In this document: positions 57,663 through 64,000 of the stretch, in pieces | Position numbering within the stretch: position 1 is the first letter of the stretch | Layout: every line of letters starts with the position of its first letter | NCBI RefSeq assembly: GCF_030247195.1 | Contig: NC_080672.1 | Span: 28,031,906 to 28,095,905, forward strand | Origin: Topomyia yanbarensis | Taxonomy: Eukaryota; Arthropoda; Insecta; Diptera; Culicidae | DNA: 64,000 bases | Direction: 5' to 3' | Notes under the pieces: model-generated | Seen by the model: only the letters and a program-made list of their open reading frames with translations | Database searches by the model: none | Told to the model about the DNA's origin: nothing | Made by a program: the position numbers and the translations under genes

Positions 57663-60065
57663 ATAATAATTGATTCCTGAAAATCAATTTTTCTTCATTC
57701 ATGTAAATTATACATACTTACAAATCTTATAGAAGATTCCTGGTCATATTTCTGAATCATTAGTGCGAACATTGTGTAATTTGGTTAAGTACAATGAAAG
57801 TTACAAACTTTCCAAACTCGACCTTCTGTTCCTTCCGAAATATTGAATTGGAGTGTCTACATTAAACCGTTAGTCGTGATCACGATAAAGAAAAAATTAA
57901 AGGGTTGTGTACAGTACACGACCACAGTGACATTAAAAATGTAGCTTTTTTCAAGAGCGTGCAAATGAATTTTATCTATCACACATATCGACTCACGTTC
58001 TTGCTCACTCGCCTGTTTTCATATGTTACAATATGCTATATACCCTCCCCATTGAAACATAATGTATTGAAGGTCATTTAACGGTAACCTATTATTACAA
58101 TTAATCAAGTATCTCACTAGGTGATTGGCATTATTTGGCTGATCCATCTAGTAAAAATAGACTGGTCTGTCCAGAAAATATATTCAAAAGAAAAGTTCCA
58201 TATTGAAAACTGTGATGAGGAAGCTCACGCCCGCCAACGGAAATATACAGATTCTCCATGAAATATGAAATTTCATTTTCCATTTAAATTTTCAATAATG
58301 TACTAATGAACTTAAGTAAACAATCTTAAGGTTAAGTATTTCTTGATCGATTGGTGGTTGAACAAATGAAATTATTTGATAAATTACATTGTTATACAAC
58401 GTTCGCACTACCGGTTAAAACGGGTTTTTATGCTATCTTGGTGACATTCTTCTTGTTGCTAATTATTAAACGTGCTATAACTCTGTAGCGTATTATTAAA
58501 CCAATTTTGCAGCGTTTTATGTTATATAGGTGTTTTATGTGGTAATAGGACGGACATAATTATATCTTCAGTGCAGCGGTTTGTTTCATAATTTAAAACA
58601 GATTTATTTTAAAATTAAAATTGGTATACCTAACCGTTCTATTTGTTGTATACTTTGAAACGCGATTAGAACTGTGTTTTAAATACATAGGGCAGGACAA
58701 ATACTCTTAAGACATGGCTTGAATTTTAATCGAAAAAGAACACCCGCATAAACTGCTGCTGGGACGGTAAGTTCTGTTTTAAAATTTTCCGTTTTGTACA
58801 GTACGAAACAAAAGTGTTTGAAATTATGAAACAAAAAGTTCTGCTAGGAATGTGATTGTTTCCGATGCAATTACAGGTTTTTTACGCGGGGGATACAGGC
58901 CGCGCAAAATGAAAACCGCGTAAATTTCAAAATCCGCGTAAAAAAATACCGCGCAAGAAAAACCGCGTAAAAAAAGCTGAGTGTACTCTCCTATATAAAA
59001 TACTACGCTGCTAAACAGTGAAATAACTACAGAAGCACGTTGTCAGATGCCTTACTGATAAAACACATATAACCGAAATATGAAACATATGAAAGCCAAT
59101 AGGCTCTTTACCCTACGCAGCTACAAAGCGCCGTAAACATGGATTAACAAGTTATAACGCACACGCATGCATAAAAAAAAATATTTTTTTCAACGCAACA
59201 CTCAAGCAGCACACATTCTGTCGTATTGAATTAAATCCAAACCACCCCACCCACCCACTTTGCAAATCATTCTGTGACACCGTGCTGGTACCCGAAAAAT
59301 CCGCACACGGCCACCGCTGCCGAAAATGCATAGCGTCTACCGCTTATTGTAGTGCCCAGACGCTGCAGCCATGATATTACCCGTTCGACATAAGAACAAA
59401 AACTGATTCAAACGGGCACGCGTCACTTCTATTTATAAACTAACCGTATATGGTTTAGTCACTTAGGTGCGAGTGTGTGCAAATGCCAACGTTATCGAAA
59501 ATCGATAGCGCTTATTGCATCGCCCAGAGACGATGTTGCTCGTGTGGGATAAGAGCAACAACTGCTTTAAACGGACATGCGTTGCTTCTATTTATGACTT
59601 TTCGTGTTTCATTGAGCAACTAAGCTGCCCTCTCTTGACGGCTGTGCCTGAGAAATCTGCCTCACGAATGGTAATTTTCCCGTTTTTCGTGAACTTTTTA
59701 ATTTTACCAATTTCCAAAAGTCTACTTTTATTGGGGAGATATTAAATTATTACCAATATTTAAGTTAGGTGTTTCTGAATCGGTTGGTGTATGAATGATT
59801 AAAACCCATCTAGTAATATCGGAGTTATAAGCGTGCAAACCTTACATAGTTTCGTTACATGGGAGATAGTTTAGATTTTAGAATGACACCTAGCCCCAGA
59901 TAGTGGAGTAAGACATTTTTAATGTCAAAAGATGGGTGGGTAATGTCTGTGACATAACCGGAGCGTCGTGACTTCAATTCGAGACGTTAATTTAAATCTA
60001 ATAATATTCAACAGAATCACGTTTGAATGGGAAATTTTCAAATAATTCTCTATGGTAATAATGGT
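57663..60065. other. No intact gene; short duplicated segments
   Basis: 58876-58990 is described separately. 59326-59440 and 59497-59600 are diverged direct copies (CGCTTATTG, CCCAGA, ...TTCTATTTAT). The phrase GATGGGTGGGTAATGTCTG occurs at about 57398 and 59935, each about 135-150 bp to the left of a histone stem-loop. Confidence 0.5.
58876..58990. mobile_element. Short relative of the 50948-54233 element
   Basis: Reads GGTTTTTTACGCGGGGGATAC and then CCGCGTAAAA-type repeats, ending GCTGAGTGTA. The first 20 bases match the left end of 50948-54233 (T-run, ACACGGGGGATAC) apart from CGCG for CACG. A miniature, about 110 bp. Confidence 0.6.
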
Positions 60066-60081
60066 GGTTCTGAAAATAACC
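60066..60081 (-). terminator. Histone 3' stem-loop, decayed
   Basis: Plus strand GGTTCTGAAAATAACC, with one mispair in the stem. Just downstream of the H3 remnant at 60095-60287. Confidence 0.6.
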
Positions 60082-60094
60082 TTTGGTTTCGGCG

Positions 60095-60287
60095 TTGGTG
60101 TTGATGGTGATGCGCTGGATCGTTGGATGTATTTGGCATGATAGTTACGTGCCTGGCGAACTGTTTTGTAGCCTCGAACAAAACGACAAGACTGGTTTTT
60201 TCGGGTACCATTACGGCTGAACTTTATAAGCTTAGCTCGACTTTGAAATCCTGCGCAATCTCATGAATCAGACGCTGGTAGGGCCAT
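60095..60287 (-). pseudogene. Histone H3 pseudogene, C-terminal half (copy 1)
   Basis: Minus strand reads YQRLIHEIAQDFKVEL, then SSAVM, then after a change of frame LFEATKQFARHVTIMP, aligning with H3 residues about 66 to 122 ([15 protein letters not shown]...SSAVM...GLFED...RVTIMP). The N-terminal half is replaced by unrelated sequence. Contains a stop and frameshifts. Confidence 0.85.
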
Positions 60288-60653
60288 TTTGTTTGCTACT
60301 AGCACGGAGCTGCACAAAAAAAAATCATTTAATGTAGTTAGTTCACGGAGGCTGCCAAAAAGCTCGAATAGAAGCATGCGACTTCAACGTTTCTCTTAAA
60401 CATATGCAATTGAAGCTACACTGATCACTAGAGGGTTGGTGAGGGTACACGCACATTTGTTTTGGTTATACTGATAATAGCAGCAGAAAGGAATGAAAAA
60501 GCAGTGCACGAAACGAGCGAGAGGATAATTTAAATTTTTGTTCCGTGTGCAAGCTACTTCTTTCCACACAACGTATTATGTTGCTTGTTGAAAATTTGTT
60601 ACACATCTTAAAATGAAAGTTTCAGTTTAACTCTCACTAGAACACAATTGATT

Positions 60654-60669
60654 GGTCCTGAAAAGAACC
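60654..60669 (-). terminator. Histone 3' stem-loop
   Basis: Plus strand GGTCCTGAAAAGAACC; minus strand GGTTCTTTTCAGGACC, one G-T type mispair. It lies 18 nt past the H3 copy 2 stop codon, the normal spacing for replication-dependent histone mRNAs. Confidence 0.8.
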
Positions 60670-60686
60670 GTTGCTTTTATTGTAAT

Positions 60687-61055
60687 TTACGCCCACTCCC
60701 AGCGGACACTGTGAGCCAGTTTGATTTCTTTTGTGAGAAAGTTACGCGTACTTGGCGCACTATTTTGTATCCTCAAACAAACCGACCAAGTAGGCATCAC
60801 TGGCTTCATTACGGCTGAGTTTTGTAAGCGTAGCTCGACTTTGAAGTAATACACAACCTTACGAACCAGACGCTGGAATGTTAGCCAGCGGATTAGTTGC
60901 TCCGTTGCCCTTTAGTTGGGGCGAAATACTAGCATGGCGACAGTTCCTGATCGGTAGTTGGTTGCGATGGGCCACCAGTAGCTGGGGCACTTTTGCGGAC
61001 CGTCATCATCGCCAACTGCTTTCCTCCGGTGGACTGGCTGCTTGCTAGTGCTTGA
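60687..61055 (-). pseudogene. Histone H3 pseudogene, nearly full length (copy 2)
   Basis: Minus strand aligns along the whole of H3 (about 136 aa): STGGK, KQLA, RKSAPATGG, NYRSGTVAM, RATEQLIR, FQRLVRKV, FKVELRLQNSAVM, ASDAYLVGLFEDT, and RVTFLTKEIKLA...WEWA-stop at 60689-60687 (H3 ends RRIRGERA). Deleted between K and KQLA (the APR region) and with stops and frameshifts. Non-coding, but ends at the correct H3 stop position and is followed by a histone stem-loop. Confidence 0.9.
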
Positions 61056-61090
61056 ATGAATACGAATGATGAGAAAAACCGACCGACCAA

Positions 61091-61100
61091 TATTCATATA
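61091..61100 (-). promoter_or_regulatory. Decayed TATA box of H3 copy 2
   Basis: Minus strand TATATGAATA, at the same position as TATATAAATA in copy 3. Confidence 0.4.
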
Positions 61101-61594
61101 TGAACACACGAGAAAGCACTACTATCGCTCTCTCGCTCGTTTTCGTGCCAGTCCTTTCCGTTCGGCTACCAATACTAGCATAACCAAAACGAATATTCTG
61201 TCTTTCCATCGCCTTCAATCTAGTGACCAGTGCTAGCAAACTTGCATGTTCAGTTTTTCAATAACAACATTCCAACAATATTTTCAAAGAATGTTGCAGA
61301 TTTGAAAAGAAGAAAGGAAAAGATTTTCACAAATTTAAATTCTTTTGTCTTATTTGTTAGCGCTGATACTGGCCATGGGATGGTGGGGGAACACGCCCAT
61401 TCGTTTTAGTTATGATGGCATTAGCAGCAGAAAGTAATGGAAAAGCAGTGCACTAAAACGAGCGAGAGAGGATAATTTAAATTCTCTTTCTTTGTTTCCA
61501 CACATCGTATTTCTTATATAGCTTTCTGAACATTATTTGTTATACACCATAAAATGTAAATTTCAGTTTAACTCTTATTGAAACACAATTAATT

Positions 61595-61610
61595 GGTCCT
61601 GTAAAGAACC
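61595..61610 (-). terminator. Histone 3' stem-loop, decayed
   Basis: Plus strand GGTCCTGTAAAGAACC, one loop and one stem change; 941 bp from the stem-loop at 60654. Confidence 0.7.
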
Positions 61611-61638
61611 GTTTATTGTTTTATTGCTGGAGCATAAT

Positions 61639-62015
61639 TCAGACGCACTACCCGCGGACACGGTGAGCCAGTTTAATGTATTTGGCCTGAAAGTTATGCG
61701 CTTGGCGCACTATTTTGCATCTTCGAACAAACTGACCAAGTAGGCATCGTTGGCTTCTAGGGGCATCATTACGACTGAGCTTTGTAAGCGTAGCTCGACT
61801 TTGCAGTCCTGCACAATCTCACGAACCAGACGCTGGAACGATAGCATACAGATTAGTTGCTCTGTTGCCCTTTAGTTGGGGCGAAATTCTTGCAGGGCGA
61901 CAGTTCCTGATCGGTAGTTGGTTGCGATGGGCCACCAGTAGCTGGGGCACTTTTTCGGATCTTCGTCATTGCCAACTGCTTTCCTCCGGTGGACTGGCTG
62001 CTTGCTAGTACTTGA
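61639..62015 (-). pseudogene. Histone H3 pseudogene, nearly full length (copy 3)
   Basis: Same order of H3 blocks as copy 2: [33 protein letters not shown], a well-kept DCKVEL-type block, then LFEDAK. The same internal deletion before KQLA as in copy 2. It reads to a stop at about 61641-61639 after a frameshift near VTF. Confidence 0.88.
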
Positions 62016-62050
62016 ACGAATACGAATGATGAGAAAAACCGACCGACAGA

Positions 62051-62060
62051 TATTTATATA
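62051..62060 (-). promoter_or_regulatory. TATA box of H3 copy 3
   Basis: Minus strand TATATAAATA about 40 nt upstream of where the H3 coding sequence begins, typical for replication-dependent histone genes. Confidence 0.5.
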
Positions 62061-62165
62061 ATCGCGCTAATATGCACTACTATCGCTTTCTCGCTCGTTC
62101 TCGTGCCGTGCATAAGCCTTTCCTTTCCGTCCGGCTTCTAATGGCCTAACCAAAGGAATATGCCG

Positions 62166-64000
62166 TCTTTCCCCTCCAACTGATCTCGTCAAGCAACCCA
62201 ATGCGAATAATCATAGGAACAAACATGTAGTGGATCTATATATAAACTTTTCATTATTTTATTGTTCGGTTGGTCCACCATATTGACGGCTCTGTGCGGG
62301 ATGGGCTGAAAATTTTCACTTTTCCGAGTCGTTTTCGAAAGATTTTTCAAAACACATTTTTTGTTATTAGTGCATGTTAAACATACTTCAAATTTTGATA
62401 CAGCATAGAGGAACATATTTTCAACAAATTGGCCTAAAAATCAAGTCATTCTGTTAAGTATGATAAAAGTTATTAACGTTCAAAATCTGACGCGGCGCCG
62501 CAGCCGATATTTTGAAACGGGACCCGTATATTGAAAGCTTAAATGTATTCTACATTAAAAATATGGCTTTCAATTCATTCTGGGTAGAGCCATACTACCT
62601 TCAGTAAAGTCGTAGAATGGCAAATTTTCGAAAAGTTGGGGCTTTAGAAAAAAGTGTTAATCGTATAATTTTTGCGGTATTGATTAAATACTGAAGTAGT
62701 CTTGAGACACCTTTAAGATGTCAGGCACTAGAGCTCCATGTTTTGTACTTTCCATTGTACAAGAAATTTATCAAAAAAGTGTTCTTACAAGATAAGACCA
62801 CGATGATATAAAAGAGCCTGCAATATAAAGGGATGTAACATAGGACGACAAAATAAAAACGCGCCAAATCCGTGCGAGGTTTTGTGCGGTTCACTAACCA
62901 AATAAATATAATATGAAATTGTTTTTAATAGAAAAATTCTAGGAAACTTCTCATATATTGTACACCTGTATCTTCTACAGGCTAAACAAATCGTGCCATG
63001 TTACTTGCAAATATTCTTAGTTCTAAGAGTTATTTTGAAATATCTCAACCCAAAATATTTTCAACAAAATGTTATAATTGTTGTATTAACGAATGTAATT
63101 TGGATCGAAATAAACAATCGTTTAAATCTGATTTGTCGTTATTAGGAATGCAAATCACAATTGTTCTAAGAAGCAATCCGTCACATTGCAGAATAAGGCT
63201 TATGACCAAAACTAATATGCGCAACAATATATGGGCGAATAAAATTCTAGGTGGACCACAGTCACTTTCGAAAGTTTTTGCGCTATTCAAAGAGTTCATA
63301 GATTTTTAATAAAAGCTCATGGGAAAAGCAGCCATTGCTTAGATTTAATCAAGACATGCATAAGGTAAAAAGCTGAGATACCTTACAAATTTATTCATTA
63401 AACCTAAATAAATAAAATATCATGAATCACTAAATACGCGTTAATTCCTTGCATAAGCTTTCGTGGCAAGTAATCACAAGTTTGTTTATACTACTGCCAT
63501 AATAGTGATACACGTTTCTTTTTAATAAGAGGAGCTTGCCAACTGGAGAATAGCCTCGGAATGTATCGTCATTCTGAAATAGGTCAGTGGGAATCGGTGG
63601 AGCTAACACCTACTACATCCCGAGATTAAGTTGTTTGCATGGGGTGATTGGACTACATGCCGAGAACTGTATTTCATAATACCACTGCTGGCCAGTGGGA
63701 TTTAGAGGATTACACACGTTCATAGAAGTCATATAATTCTCGAAATTCAATAGAACATTGATGACTGCATTCTTTTTTTTTTCCAAATGAATGGTTCTTG
63801 TGTATTCAACTGACTACAGCTGCTTTTGATTGTGCAGGAATACAGACTTAGAACACATATTCAACTTCAAAAAACTTCCTCCTATGAATGGTTTTGAGCT
63901 TGGGAATAGCCGTAACTCAAGTTGTCGTGCTCTGATCTTGATGAAATTTTGAGATGTTTTTAAAAGTGCAAACCAAGCCTTGGAACAAAATCGTATAAGG
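62166..64000. other. No gene seen
   Basis: AT-rich. A 103-codon open frame at 62998-63309 has no recognisable domain and low complexity, so I do not call it. Confidence 0.4.

Larger units (their letters stand above)
60418..62165. repeat. Direct duplication, unit about 943 bp, carrying H3 copies 2 and 3
   Basis: Unit 1 about 60418-61215 and unit 2 about 61361-62165 match along their length, including GATCGGTAGTTGGTTGCGAT (60949 and 61910), the promoter region and the 3' flank (GCAGCAGAAAG...GAGCGAGAG). Confidence 0.85.

Noticed and set aside
60300..60650. Possible divergent histone H4 gene next to the H3 copies
   Set aside because: No H4 motif can be read in any frame; the segment is the 3' flank of an H3 unit.
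62998..63309. 103-codon plus-strand ORF
   Set aside because: No domain, AT-rich composition, length within chance for such DNA.

Overview
The window is a stretch of a large, transposon-dense insect nuclear genome, most probably a mosquito (culicine-like) or another dipteran. Evidence: one recognisable host gene with insect-type splicing (a 55-bp intron beside a 6.3-kb one), RNase H-bearing R1/LOA/I-type, RTE/JAM1-type and Jockey-like non-LTR retrotransposons, BEL/Pao and Ty3/gypsy (CsRn1-like) remnants, and many MITEs with TA, TAA, TTAA or 4-bp target duplications. The species assignment is inference.

The one convincing host protein gene is Tab2 (TAK1-binding protein 2 orthologue) on the minus strand, 18406 to 9851. 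Three exons encode CUE domain, disordered linker, coiled coil and NZF zinc finger; the splice phases close exactly into 717 codons plus stop. Its long intron holds a non-LTR copy, another non-LTR tail and a MITE. A 7-codon upstream ORF overlaps the start codon.

1-8.3 kb is a graveyard: two copies of an I-like non-LTR element (family A), broken by three MITEs and an antisense RNase H tail, then a BEL/Pao protease fragment and an antisense CsRn1-like protease/RT/RNase H fragment. 19.7-26.7 kb holds a 3-monomer ~450-bp tandem repeat, a 3.4-kb inverted-repeat element with two further elements nested in it, and a family B non-LTR copy. 29.8 kb has a possible secreted-peptide exon. 31-37 kb carries antisense family B and C non-LTR elements, the latter split by two MITEs; 37.7-39.4 kb RTE and family C fragments; 44.8-48.4 kb more C, B and transposase pieces. 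50.6-54.3 kb is a four-level nest of elements, one level proven by an intact pre-insertion site elsewhere in the window. 56 kb is a Tc1-type transposase remnant split by MITEs.

57.5-62.1 kb holds an unexpected array of decayed replication-dependent histone H3 genes (minus strand), each with a recognisable histone mRNA 3' stem-loop; two form a ~943-bp direct duplication sharing the same internal deletions. Apart from Tab2, nothing here looks like an intact protein gene; most of the window is intron or intergenic DNA recording successive transpositions.
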